Source: Hyalella azteca (Eukaryota > Arthropoda > Malacostraca > Amphipoda > Hyalellidae). Taken from it: DNA of 64,000 bases. The DNA is taken from positions 1 through 64,000 of the forward strand of contig NW_025931895.1 in assembly GCF_000764305.2 (NCBI RefSeq), in the 5' to 3' direction. A model generated the notes under the pieces. The model made no database searches and was not told the origin of the DNA. It saw only the letters and a program-made list of their open reading frames with translations. Below, piece after piece: positions 1 through 11,306 of the stretch (position 1 is the first letter of the stretch; each line of letters opens with the position of its first letter). The translations under genes and the position numbers were made by a program.

Positions 1-106
1 TCTCAATGTGTTCAATTTGTGCAGTGCAGCTGGCTGCATCGTGACTGCCAGCATTGGGGCATCCTGGCAGCCAGTAGGTATTGAATGGAGCAAGGATCAC
101 TTGTAT

Positions 107-1025
107 ATGTTACGGAGGCACAATGATGCAATTATTGCACAGTTGCAGCAGGCATACTACTACATATGGTCATTAATACGTTAAATAGTAGCAAAGCACG
201 GTCATGCAGCAGAGCATATTTTCCCAATGCTCACAAGGTGGTTTGGTCAGAAAGGAGGGCTTTTGCAAGGTAGGGTTTCACAGTAAATTTTTTTTTATTA
301 GTTGTCTGAATTTCTTAAAATATTTAGTGTTAGAAGATTTTTGTGAGAATGGATGAGCCCAACTCTGGGAGGCAATAAGAGGAAATACATTGATATTTTC
401 CATTTAGTTAGGTGATGAATAATTCCACCACATGGTGATGCTCCAAAATTTAGTTAATGATGATTTATGTGTCCATGGCCATAAGTGTTCTCATATATAT
501 ATGTATTGTTAACTGGGTCTTGAAAAACTACATTCACAAATATTCCAACCTGATCAATTGATTGTTATTGGACTCTATACTTTGATTCATTTACAGTCTG
601 AAGAGGGAAAATCATTCCATGGTGTATTTTGTAGTGTATAATGGTGTATAAATACACAAATAATGAGAATGAGAAATAAACAATTAAAAAAGGAGGTGTT
701 GTGATGCTACTCAGGATGCGAAACAAAAATTACCATGCATAAAAACAGAAAATATCTGTGGTTTGTAGTATACTATTGAAATGCATCTGAGTAACACAAA
801 ACAAAAGGATAAAGAAATAAAAAAACGCACTCATATTAATAACAAATTCTTTAAGCCTATTTTGGCGTGGGAATACCTAAATAAACATTCGGGGAGAAAA
901 GCAGCCGATCTCTTGGGGCTTCATGCCTTACAAAAATTAGAAAGGGTCACCGCCTTGAATGAAATTATCAAAAAGCTTTGGTTACAAGTTTTTTTACTAG
1001 TGATATTGACATGTTCTTAGGTTTT
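107..1025. repeat. Dispersed repeat, copy A (interrupted at its right end)
   Basis: This stretch matches 25129-25808 in direct orientation. The shared blocks begin at GGCACAATGATGCAATTA, continue through the segment around 200-640, and resume around 941-1025 with GATATTGACATGTTCTTAGG. Copy A carries extra sequence (about 690-940) that copy B lacks. It includes a short ORF (781-1020) with an AWEYLNKHSGRKAADLLG stretch that may be a decayed transposon protein. The match stops exactly where the large element begins at 1026. The family was not recognised. Confidence 0.7.
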
Positions 1026-1039
1026 AAAACCGCCCCTTG

Positions 1040-1112
1040 TTTGGGGTAACCGAATGGTTAAGATCAAAAACATAGGATAAGTGAGTTGCAGGTCCGAAAT
1101 CCGCAAATATAT
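1040..1112 (+). repeat. tRNA-like (SINE-type) head at the start of the 3-kb repeat
   Basis: GGGGTAACCGAATGGTTAAG resembles a Ser/Leu-type tRNA 5' half with a polymerase III A box. About 45 nt downstream GGTCCGAAATCC resembles a B box. There is no matching acceptor stem, so it is not a functional tRNA gene. A related head occurs at 33654-33710 and an identical one at about 17791-17863. Assignment as a tRNA-derived SINE promoter is inference. Confidence 0.45.
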
Positions 1113-1188
1113 GTGAAAATTCTAATCGAAATCCGCAGCTAACGATGAAAATTCTGTGATATCTATGATGATCGCGCAAGCCAAACAC

Positions 1189-1895
1189 ATTACAAGGCTG
1201 CAACCACGGTGCCCAAGCCTACTTCAAGAAAAGCTTTGACCTCTACGAACATGTGTTCGAATAAGTGCCCTGTACTGTTCTGAGAAGATCATGATGCAAT
1301 CTCGTTCAATTAACTCAGATATTATGAGCAAAGAAAATATGAAAAACATAACTTCTAAAATTTTTGCAAAATTAACATTGTGTTGTGTTGACTGTAGTTG
1401 TTATTTACAAGTAATTTAAATTATTTTATGAATTATATAGCAGTATTATTATCATCTTTCATATATATTATATATGAAATATGCTTTTATGATGCTAATA
1501 TATGAAAGATATCTTTCATATATAAGCATCATCAATAATATAGCTATTGTATTAGTATCTTTCGTCAATTTAATCAGTTGTAATATTTATTTATTCAAGA
1601 ATTCCAAATGGAAAATCAACGATATTTTCTGTTTATACCTGAATAAAACAAATACAAAAATAATAAGTTATTATCAATGAAGAATATACGGCGAGGGAAG
1701 ATTTTTTTCCATTTCTTTTTGCTATTAAAAAAATTCCCATTCCAAAAAGTTTAAAAACTATTACAATTGCCGGAAGAACTTTCACTGGTGTCTGTTTTGG
1801 AACTTTATTTTAAGATGATTTATGTATGCATGAAATAATTGTTCTCGTATCTTCATATCTCACTTCATCTATCCGTCCTTTATTGTTTCCATGAA
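1189..1895 (+). repeat. Left arm of a long inverted repeat
   Basis: The reverse complement of this arm is found at 5714-6307, with clear but imperfect identity. Matching blocks include the region around ATTACAAGGCTGCAA at the outer end and TTCATATCTCACTTCATCTA at the inner end. Together with the outer minisatellite on the right this looks like a fold-back type or long-TIR DNA element. No transposase is seen between the arms. Confidence 0.75.
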
Positions 1896-4663
1896 GGCAA
1901 AAGTATTTATTAATAACGATTTAAAAGATTGTTTCTTATGAAAGTTGTTTAATCGGCTTCTTTTTCTTTTGACTGCGTGAGAATGTGATCCATTGTTTTT
2001 ATTGAATAGTTTTTACTTCGTAACTGGTAATTAAGTAGGTATTCAAGGTAGAATGCTTCGCATTACGAACATCTAATTTTTATTACGAATCAACTAGTAT
2101 AGGTCATTCAATGTTCAGTTTACAACTTACGCTGAAACTATTTTCAGTAAATAGTAACTTTTGGTAACAAAACGTTAGTACGTAATTCTCTGTGCAAATT
2201 GTATGAGTAGGAAATTCCCCAGTCGATGCCGAGTAAGCTCCCGAGAGTTAAGATGCTCGTGAAATACTGTAAGAGATCCCTGCATAAGAATATTGAATGA
2301 GAATAATAAGTTGAGTATAATTGTACATTGGATCGTTGTTTTATTAGCGGTAGCCCAAACTGTCAACTTGTACGACCGGCCACCGTTTTTGTACGGCCCT
2401 CCACCGTTTTTGTACGGCCCCTCGCAGTTTTTGTACGGCCCTCCGCCGTTTTTTTGTACGGCCTTCTACCGTTTTTTGGGGGGCTAAATATTAGCTGAAA
2501 CTAAGTTATAATTAGCCGCGTAGAAACTTTAGGGTCGAACTTTGATGTATTCTTTGTGCGGAGTTGAATTGAATGAGATTAAATCTCGTGTTATTTTTCT
2601 TTGGCTTTAATCAGTGGATATTGCTACATAGAAAAGAAAAAAAATAATTGATCTTCGAATCTTGACTAAGACTGAGGCTTTGTAATTTTAAATAATTTTT
2701 TCGATTTTTACCCTTCATTAGAGACAACATAATTTATAAAATGAATTTAATAAACCTTTGCAAAAGACTCGAGTGAAAAACAGTCACAAATAAAACCATC
2801 GCACAACATCATTTGATTTTATAAAATTTATTTAAAATATGTAATCGTTATGAAATCCGGAATGTATAAACTATGTGGTACTCTAACATTCAAAACATTC
2901 CGAGAGCAAAATGAACCTGACTAATAAACAATTGTGGTGTATAGAACATGGTGTTCGTCCCATATTTTCAATTATAAATATTATTTTTTATTTTTTGAAC
3001 GCATGATGCGTGAACGTGAAAAGTTCGCAATCACTGATTTTTTTCGTCGATATTGCTGCTCATCAATGGCAGCTAGTTTAATATATAATTTACATTGATT
3101 CCAGTTTAAATTTGTGTTGTATGTAGTTTTCTGTGTTTGTGTGTGTTGCTTCTCGTCGTTTATGTTGTACATAGCACTCTAAATAGATATCTTGTTATCA
3201 CGCTTATTGAGTTTAATTTTCCTCAAAATTATGAGCGGGCAGAAAAAAATAGAGTAAGCATTGCTCTGAATGGTGCTGCAGCCCGCGATATCGAGAAGAC
3301 AACATCGATAACGATTTGACTTGCAAAACTAGAAATCTAAATAATCCAGAAGGTTTACCCGAAAGATAAATCCCCAATTTTAGAATACCTGCATCCCGTC
3401 AACTAAGATCCCGTCATCTCGAATGCAAATAATTTGAAACTACTGCAAGGTATATATAATTAAAGAAAGACCAGTACGAATCCACACTAAGGGCGGCACA
3501 CTCGCATCTAAGTCCAGTCTCGATAAGGTAAATTTGGGCTTTTTCGAAAACAATTTACACTTATGAAGTATAAATCGCGTTTCAATTCATGAATTCAACT
3601 TTTACTTCCATTTTTTAAATGTCTTATTATGTCACCACTAAGAATAAAGTTGCATGCCTTCCTAATTTATATTACACACGATAAGCCGAGCATAGGAGCT
3701 CCATGCCTTATATTTTTGTGGTGTCAGTTTTCAATCGAACACGCTATCATAAATGTACAATAGAATAGAAGTTAAACGATTTGTGGTAGAAAGTTCACTA
3801 TTATCGTATCTTTGGCACGAATGGATTAGAATTATAGCGACTTGTCATCGGGTTTGACTTCTGCCATTACTGAGACTTGACGACGAAACAACTACCAAAT
3901 TTGATCTCTTATACATATTACAAAGTTTGTTTGTATGAGTGTTTGAACCAAGGCACCCTGAATCTATTTGAAGAGTGACGCTGTTATGAACACTTTTCTA
4001 CAATGACAATATCTCCGGGATTTTACGACCTGAAAATGTATTCATAGTGAAAGAATAGTGAAGCATTGCAAAACTGGGCAGGTATGATTGGATTATATAT
4101 AAAAATCGATTTTTAAATTGGTTTGGAATAACGGGAATGGCAAGATGAGGGAGAAAGTTTTGATGTGGTTTTGGATAATGTGATTTTAAAATTGCAAGAG
4201 GCATCGAGTACGAGCAACCCCAGGCTTTAATTCTAGTATTATATATAATTGTGTCAGCTTTAATTAAACCAGTTTAGCCTGTCGCCTGTTCTCAACCTGC
4301 GGTCGTCTTCAACCCGAATTTTTAAAACCATTGGCGAGTTACGAACGCTTACCTCGCTTCTTCAATCCTAGCGATCTTAAACTCTGCAAACCCAAGCCCC
4401 ATTATTGGAGTCATTTACTCGAATTAAAGTACAACACACGGAACGCAACACAGTAATAGTAGACATAGAAGTTTTATGCTCAAAATGGCCCTGCAAGCAT
4501 AACTGGCTTAATCTCAGCAGATCCTTTTCTCATGCTCCCTTTCCTCCCGAACTTGGCCCTCCTTTTCCTTCGATAAAAGGGCTGCGTGTGTGAGTGCTAA
4601 GGCATGGGAACATAAATTCTTGAATCTTCTAGCATGTTAGATGAATTTGCTTGTGTTTAATGC

Positions 4664-4740
4664 TTGACGTACAAGCGTATCTATGTACAAACCGCAATAA
4701 GAGTTGCGGTTTGTACATAAGAGTTACGCTTGTACGTCAA
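4664..4740. repeat. Near-perfect 77-bp hairpin
   Basis: Two stacked stems: TTGACGTACAAGCGTA (4664-4679) pairs with TACGCTTGTACGTCAA (4725-4740), and TATGTACAAACCGCAA (4682-4697) pairs with TTGCGGTTTGTACATA (4704-4719). The loop is six bases, with a small internal asymmetry. It could be a mini-MITE or a structured RNA; nothing in the sequence decides. Confidence 0.8.
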
Positions 4741-5213
4741 ATAAGCGCGGAAACTGGTCAATTGAAATGACTTTAGATTGAAGAATTAAGGTGATGAAGG
4801 GGTTCGAGATTGGATTTAGAAGTTACAAACGGCCGTCTCTCTTCGCATTAATTAGTGTAAATATGCATTATGCAGAGTGAGGTAAAGAAAATGAAGATTC
4901 AATATGTTTATTTTTGGATCGAATAATGATGCTGCCAACCAGCACCTGATGATAATTGATCGTTAGAATACAGACGCGACATAAGCAAAATGGAATAATA
5001 TTGGAAATACAAATGGTAATTCAGTTATCATAAGGTGGCACTTTTTAACCCCAATTGTCTGAATTTAATTCTAAAGGTTGGCTTGGCAGCTTACCCCTTT
5101 CGAACCAAATTTAATTTTTTATTTGTGACAATGTTTTTTTATTTTGCCTTCGTTCGCGAGTTTTTTACAACACTTCTATTTAACTTCACTTCTTGTTGTT
5201 TGTTTGTCTGTCT

Positions 5214-5660
5214 GCTACAAATCTTATAATCGATATTTAACACACTTCTACCTGTCCAATCGATCTGAAATTTGGCACACTTGCATAAAGTTGGAGACAA
5301 TGCATGAATCAATTGACAAATAAATGATTTTAAAAATTAGATTTTTTTATTATTAAAAAAATTAAAAATAATATTTGTCAGCTACAAATCTTATTATCTA
5401 TATTTGACACACTTCTAACTGTCGAATCGATCTGGAATTTTGCACACCAGCGTAAAGTTGGAGACAATGCATGAATCAATTGACAGAATAAATAATTTTA
5501 TAAATAAAAAAATTTCATTATTAAAAAAGTAATTTTGCCTGCTACAAATCTTACAATCCACATATGACACAATTTGACCTGTCCAATCGATCTGAAATTT
5601 TGCACAATTCCATAAAGTCAGAGACAATGCATTAATCAGTTGACAGAATAAATAATTTTG
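5214..5660. repeat. Tandem repeat, about 160-170 bp unit, three copies
   Basis: Units start at GCTACAAATCTTA near 5214, 5381 and 5541. Each carries TGTC(C/G)AATCGATCTG and AGAGACAATGCAT or GGAGACAATGCAT. Lies between the arms of the large inverted-repeat element. Confidence 0.8.
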
Positions 5661-5713
5661 AAAATTTATAAAATTTTAATATAATAAAAAAATTTGGAGA
5701 ATATTTTTTTAAA

Positions 5714-6307
5714 TTCATGGAAACAATAAAGGACGGATAGATGAAGTGAGATATGAAGATACGAGAACAATTATTTCATGGATACATAAATCATCTTAAA
5801 ATAAAGTTTCAAAGCAGACACCAGTGAAAGTTTTTCCGGCAATTGTAACACTTTTTAAACTTCTTGGAATGAATCTGTGAGGAATTTTTTTAATTGCAAC
5901 TAGAAATGGAAAAAACATCTTCTCTAGCCGTATATTCCACATCGATAATAACTAAGTATTTTTGTATTTGTTTCATTCAGGTATAAACAGAAAATATAAT
6001 TGATTTTCCATTTGAAATTCTTGAATATATCCATATTAAAACTGATTAAATTGATGATAGATGCTAGTAATACTAATACTGCTATATTCTCCATAAAATT
6101 ATTTTTTAGAATTAAAAAAAAAACCTTCATAAAATTTTGGATGTTTCGTTCTTTCATATTTTCTTGTCTCATAATATCCGAGTTAATTGAACAATATTGC
6201 ATCATGATCATCTCAGAACACTACCGGGCACTTATTCGAACACATGTTCGTAGAGGTCAAAGCTTTTCTTGTAGTAGGCTTGGACACCGTGCTTGCAGCC
6301 TTGTAAT
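5714..6307 (-). repeat. Right arm of the long inverted repeat
   Basis: Reverse-complement counterpart of 1189-1895, shorter and diverged. Ends at TTGTAAT (6301-6307) and is followed directly by the 16-bp minisatellite. Confidence 0.75.
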
Positions 6308-6736
6308 AACATGTCACGACTGTAACATGTCACGACTGCAACATGTCACTGTAACATGTCACGACTGTAACATGTCAAGACTGTAACATGTCACGACTGT
6401 AACATGTCACGACTGCAACATGTCAGGACTGTAACATGTCACGACTGTAACATGTCACGACTGTATCATGTCACGACTGTAACATGTCACGACTGTAACA
6501 TGTCCCGACTGTAACATGTCACGACTGCAACATGTCACGACTGCAACATGTCACGACTGTAACATGTCACGACTGTAACATGTCACGACTGTAACATGTC
6601 ACGACTGTAACATGTTTCGACTGTAACATGTCACGACTGTAACCTGTCATGACTGTAACATGTCACGACTGCAACATGTCACGACTGTAACATGTCACGA
6701 CTGTAACATGTCACGACTGTAACATGTTACGACTAT
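6308..6736. repeat. 16-bp minisatellite
   Basis: Roughly 26 copies of AACATGTCACGACTGT with single-base variants. It starts exactly where the inverted arm ends. ORFs across it only translate the repeat. Confidence 0.95.
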
Positions 6737-8941
6737 AATGTCGCAAAATAATAACAATAACTCACTAGCGCCATAGCTGCTCTGGCCATTCCGCCTCTCA
6801 TGCAATGACGTTAAAAATCCATAAATGTACGAAGTGTATTTATCATTCATTAAACAACGACTACTCTAATATATGTAATTAAAACCATCAGATTTGCATA
6901 AATTAATTATGGGAACTGATTATATAGCATTTTCTAATCATATTTTATGTGCAATCGTTTGGCAAGTGCCATAAATCATCTGAGAGTCGCTAATTGATTT
7001 GCTTGAAGCAATTAGAAAACTTCCCCTCCACCCTCATGAGAAGAACAGCTTTCTCTCTACATCTTGCGTGAGACCAGCAGTTGGTGCAATAGCCTCCTAA
7101 CAGCTCTACATCATCTATCAGTTTTAATGAACTATGTATGAAGCCAATATTTCTTTTATGATTTAAATCTGTCCAGAAATTGATCTCACGCTGTTAATAC
7201 TCATGAAAGTCCGAAAATAATGGATTTTCTTTTATATTATTCTATTTCCAGCGTGTTTATCAAGTCGTGCCTGTGCGTTTACTTTGACTGCAACGCCGCG
7301 TGAGCCATCAGCGTCTGCTAAATGTGTAAATTACGTGTAACTCAGGCTAGGTTGAATCCCACTGATAATTCACAATCATTTCATTTGGTTCATCTAGCAA
7401 TAGTGTATTGCGTCTGGTTTAAGAGCAATCGCCCAGTTTGACTGTGATGACAATGTGATATTCAATCTTGTTATTACTTTTTTTGTGACGATGATACACC
7501 ACCAACTTTTCACTCTATTTGATTGTGCTGACAATGCACTATCTAACCCCTGCATATTATCACTCTCTTTAATTGCGATGACGATATCCTACGCACTCCT
7601 GTCATCACACTCATTTACTGTGATGGCCATACACTATCTATAGTCTATTCGCTTCACTCTAATATAAACTTGAGGCTCGCTCATTGCCCCTATGTATTTG
7701 CTGGAATGAAACATAACGCACTTTTTGCTATAGTGTCTCATCAGTTCGTAAATAGAAAGTTTTAAAGAAAGTAGGAGCTAGCTCGACCGTATCTCAGGGA
7801 GAAAGGAATTGTCTTGCTTATCCCTGAACAAGATTACTAACGCAAATTAATCCTGGAATAGGCAATAGGAATCAGGGGTTAAACGGAAATATTTGTTATC
7901 TGTTATCAATAAAATTGACCCGAAGATTATATGCTAAAATAAAGAGAGTTGTACAGAGCTGTCTCTGTATTCTTGTTCATATAAGGTGCAGCGGTTATAG
8001 TGCGTTGTAAACATATGCGATTGTGGACACTGTTTTCCTTACTTGTTTTGTTATTTGATCGATTCAATAAATGTTTACTTTAAAAAGTTTTTTATGTTAC
8101 CCTGTTAAATTTCAAGAATTGGTGAAAGCATTTAATAACATTTTTCGTTACGCTGCCAAATGCTAACTTTCAGTTTTAAATTTGTTTCCCCTTGTATTGG
8201 AAATGTTTCAAGGCAGGAATGAAAGTTGAACAGCTAATAGATTACTTTCTTGCGTTCGCTCTTTATAGATTGCACTTGCAGCCTGATTTACAATTCGGGT
8301 AGGAATATCATTAGTCCACGGACCGAATTCTCCCTGACAACTTGACAACTTAAAGCTTGCAGAGGAGACTGCATTTCTCAATAACGCTTTTACTTGCTTC
8401 GTCTACCATATGGTGCATACGTTTACGCGTCAGCTTTCCCGATTACTTATTGTACGCCTGCGTATACTGCGTAATCGTGCGTCGTTCAGCGCGTACGGTG
8501 GTGAGAGGAATAACGCTGTTATGATCTCATTTCGCTCGAGGATTGAAATAAATTCGTATTTTACAAACACTGGTCGAGCCTGTGCACCAGTGCAATGTGT
8601 ATCTCAATATAGGATATTTCTATATTGATAAATTGAGGTCATTATACCTGATAAGCAATGTTCAAATCATTTCTTAGTTATCGTCATATTGTGTATGAAT
8701 TAAATTGATGACCATGAATTTTTAATGACATCTTATTTGTAACGCAGTGTTGATGAACTCATTCATCTGATGGTTTAGCATCAACACTTATAGAATATAT
8801 TATAAATGATGTGATCTTGTAGTTCTCGATGTTCGTCTCTGAGATCAAGTGATGTTCTTCTGCAGTCTAACGTGTTCCTTTAATTTTAATTTTTCCTAAT
8901 GTAGTAATTTCTTATTAATTTGGGATTGTTCTCCATTTCAG
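6737..8941. other. No gene seen
   Basis: AT-rich sequence without a convincing exon. There is a weak, degenerate tandem pattern around 7440-7640 (blocks ending in ACTATCTA) and a short GC-richer patch at 8400-8510. Stops are frequent in all frames. Confidence 0.5.
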
Positions 8942-8963
8942 ATGACGGGCGGGGACCAGGCAG
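8942..8963 (+). CDS. Candidate 22-nt microexon
   Basis: ATGACGGGCGGGGACCAGGC plus AG is bounded by TTCTCCATTTCAG and by the consensus donor GTGAGT. It would encode M-T-G-G-D-Q-A or, in another frame, D-D-G-R-G-P-G. It could be a 5' exon of the downstream secreted-protein gene. Support is splice-site quality only. Confidence 0.3.
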
Positions 8964-8973
8964 GTGAGTGGTC

Positions 8974-9169
8974 AGACTGTCTCCTAAATCAATCAACTTT
9001 TAATTTCTTCAAATTTGCGCAGAATAAATTTTAGTTTTTATTGTCTTAGTTTGGTAAAGTTCAATTTTTTCAGACTGTCTCCTAAATCAATCAACTTTTG
9101 ATTTCTTCAAATTTACGCAAAATAAATTTTAGCTTTTATTGTCTTAGTTTGGTAAAGTTAAATTGTTTC
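8974..9169. repeat. 98-bp tandem duplication
   Basis: AGACTGTCTCCTAAATCAAT starts at 8974 and again at 9072, and both copies continue for the full 98 bp with a few substitutions. Immediately downstream of the candidate microexon donor. Confidence 0.9.
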
Positions 9170-9484
9170 TGAATTTTGTGCTCTGATGAATGCTTAGTAA
9201 CTGTAATTATAATATCAACTTAGAATAATCATTGTTAAGGAATTAGTTTAAACTATTTAATCCTCACAACGAAATAGTTTATTATTCAATTTGGAAATAT
9301 CTACACACATGTTTACGAACAACTCTCATTAGTTTGGAAATATATTGAACATTTTTTTGATAAATTTCAACGCTTTGTTCACTGTAAAAACTCGGCCAAA
9401 TTAGCTTAGTTATCTATTTTCCCCTTCAATTGATCTTCTAGTTTTGTTGTACTCAAGTGATGTATTGTTGCTATAAAGATTCTA

Positions 9485-9550
9485 TAACGTGATGCTATAG
9501 TGATTCTATAACGTGATGCTATAATGATTCTATAATGTGATGCTTTAATG
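9485..9550. repeat. Short tandem repeat, about 24 bp unit
   Basis: Three copies of GATTCTATAACGTGATGCTATA with variation. Confidence 0.8.
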
Positions 9551-9778
9551 ACGAACTATTATACAATCGAGCAAAGTTATACAATTGATTATTATTCGAA
9601 ACTTGAGCCTGTATTTATTTCCCCTTCACCTTAGTTGTCTTTACCGCGGTGATTTCAATGGACTTTCTCCGGTATGATGACGCACAAAAAATGCAAAGCA
9701 TGACTAGCGAAGTGTCAGCCACTTTCCTGCGCCGGCGTGCGACAGAAAAACGCGTCTTATGACTTGGAGGACTTCTTG

Positions 9779-10080
9779 CCATGGCTATGTCTTATTTTTT
9801 TATGTCTTATTTCTTTTATTGTCATGGCTACGTCTTATTTTTTATGACTATGTCTTATTGTCATGGCGATGTCTTATTGTCATGGCTGCGTCTTATTGTC
9901 ATGGCTATGTCTTATTTTCTATGACTTTGTCTTATTGTCATGGCTATGTCTTATTGTCATGGCTGTGTCTTATTGTCATGGCTATGTCTTATTGTCATGG
10001 CTATGTCTTATTGTCATGGCTATGTCTTATTTTTTATGACTATGTCTTACTGTCATTGCTATGTCCTGTTATGATGGCTT
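9779..10080. repeat. 19-bp minisatellite
   Basis: Variable copies of TGTCATGGCTATGTCTTAT. The 141-codon ORF over this stretch is a by-product of the array and not a gene. Confidence 0.93.
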
Positions 10081-10241
10081 TATGGAAGATGTCGATCTAT
10101 GTGATAGCAATCCTTCCTATTAAAATGCGTCCTCTTCGATTATCTCTTGCACTTCATATTTTATACTTATTTTTGCATACGTAAGGTATTTTAAGTGAAG
10201 ATGATTTAGTACTCGCTTACTTCTTCGTTGATACGATTCAG

Positions 10242-10417
10242 ACGCGACATCGTAGCTGGGGCGTCCCTAAGACAACAAAGAGCTACAGAAGGCAGGGCAG
10301 AAGGAGCTACAGGAGGTACGACAGGTGAAGATCCAGCAGGGGCAAATAGAGCAGGATCTGCAGCAGGAGTGCTGCCACCTGCTTCTTCGCGCAGGCAGCG
10401 GCAAGCCTCACCCTCTG
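10242..10417 (+). CDS. Candidate exon, coiled-coil or Ala/Gly-rich
   Basis: A GC-richer island ends in a good donor (CTG followed by GTAAGA at 10418) and begins near an acceptor-like ATACGATTCAG (10241). Two frames stay open. One, from about 10271, gives a Gln/Glu-rich heptad-like helix (KELQEVRQVKIQQGQIEQDL) ending in phase 0. The other, from 10242, gives an Ala/Gly-rich stretch ending RRQRQASPS in phase 1. The helical frame has the more natural amino-acid pattern but a poor acceptor (CCCTAAG). Probably an upstream exon of the 11.3-kb gene. Confidence 0.4.
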
Positions 10418-10479
10418 GTAAGATGAACTATTGGGTCCCTATATTGCTTGATATGTTGCAAATTGCATGCAAACTTTAA

Positions 10480-11224
10480 TAAACTCGTCAGTAGGTGTTA
10501 GGGAACGACTTCGGTTCATTAGTTCATCAATTATTTATGATGGATATTATTATGATAATTAATAGTCAAGTAGTTAAATGTTTGGTATCACATTCCTTCA
10601 TGAGTTGTTTAGCTAGACGTACGGAAGCGCTCCTCCAGAATGCCTAACGATACCAAATTCTAGCTCACTCAATTCGGAGGATAGCATCCACATATAAATA
10701 AAATATCCTAAATGCTGGATTTGATTCTCATAACCTCGAATAAGAACGTCATGGTTCATTTCGAGTTTGATAGTTTGTCAATTAGGTAACTGGAACTGCC
10801 CTTCCTTCGTATACGTAGTTTATTTGTAAAGTAGTGGCTTCACATTTGTAGACGTACAGTAATATTGCACTATTCCGGTGCGTAACGATTAAATATTTAA
10901 ATGTTGACACGGCACATAAAACTTGTACGCACTTTGTTCCTTAAAATTTGAACTTGGTACATTAATATTCATTTGATTTTTTACTAGAATTAGATTAAAT
11001 CTCATCAACTGTTAGAAATATATCTCGCGCTGGTATTTTGACTTCATTCCAATATGGTAGCAAAGTAGTACTCTTAGATCTGTTTGGTGCACAATTGTAA
11101 TAGATGAAGTAGACGATTATTCCAGATATTGACGTTTTACGAACTTACAGTAATACAAACTTTTAAAGGTTTAACAGTTTCTAATTCAACATTACCATGG
11201 TTGACGTTACCTGGAATTTGGAAG
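10480..11224. other. Intron or intergenic, no feature seen
   Basis: AT-rich, stop-dense sequence between the candidate exon and the large exon. No repeats recognised. Confidence 0.5.
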
Positions 11225-11306
11225 ACCGACATGTTCTCTGACTCGTCCAAATGAAGGTGCAGAGCCGAGATCTCCTCATCGTAACCTCATCCAAACGATC
11301 GACGAC

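Larger units (their letters stand above)
1026..4089. repeat. 3.06-kb interspersed repeat, copy 1
   Basis: Nearly identical to 17777-20832 in the same orientation, with scattered substitutions and small indels (for example around 1115, 1997, 2732 and 3990). The left border is sharp: upstream of 1026 is the copy A repeat, and upstream of 17777 is unrelated DNA. The right border of similarity (4089) is only the point where the other copy runs into an adapter, so the true element may be longer. No transposase is visible; ORFs inside are short and low-complexity, such as the GPPPFLYGP repeat at 2370-2480. Confidence 0.85.

Noticed and set aside
2293..2487. Proline/glycine repeat protein (GPPPFLYGP)
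   Set aside because: Short direct repeat inside the interspersed element, present identically in both copies at 2293 and 19044; no gene context.
6000..6386. 128-codon ORF ending in the minisatellite
   Set aside because: Lies in the inverted arm of the repeat element and runs into the array; the other arm does not keep the frame.
6308..6736. CRISPR-like regular array
   Set aside because: Units are 16 bp and contiguous with no spacers; it is a minisatellite in a eukaryotic genome.
9759..10184. 141-codon ORF rich in Ser, Cys, Leu and Tyr
   Set aside because: Purely the translation of a 19-bp minisatellite plus a short tail.
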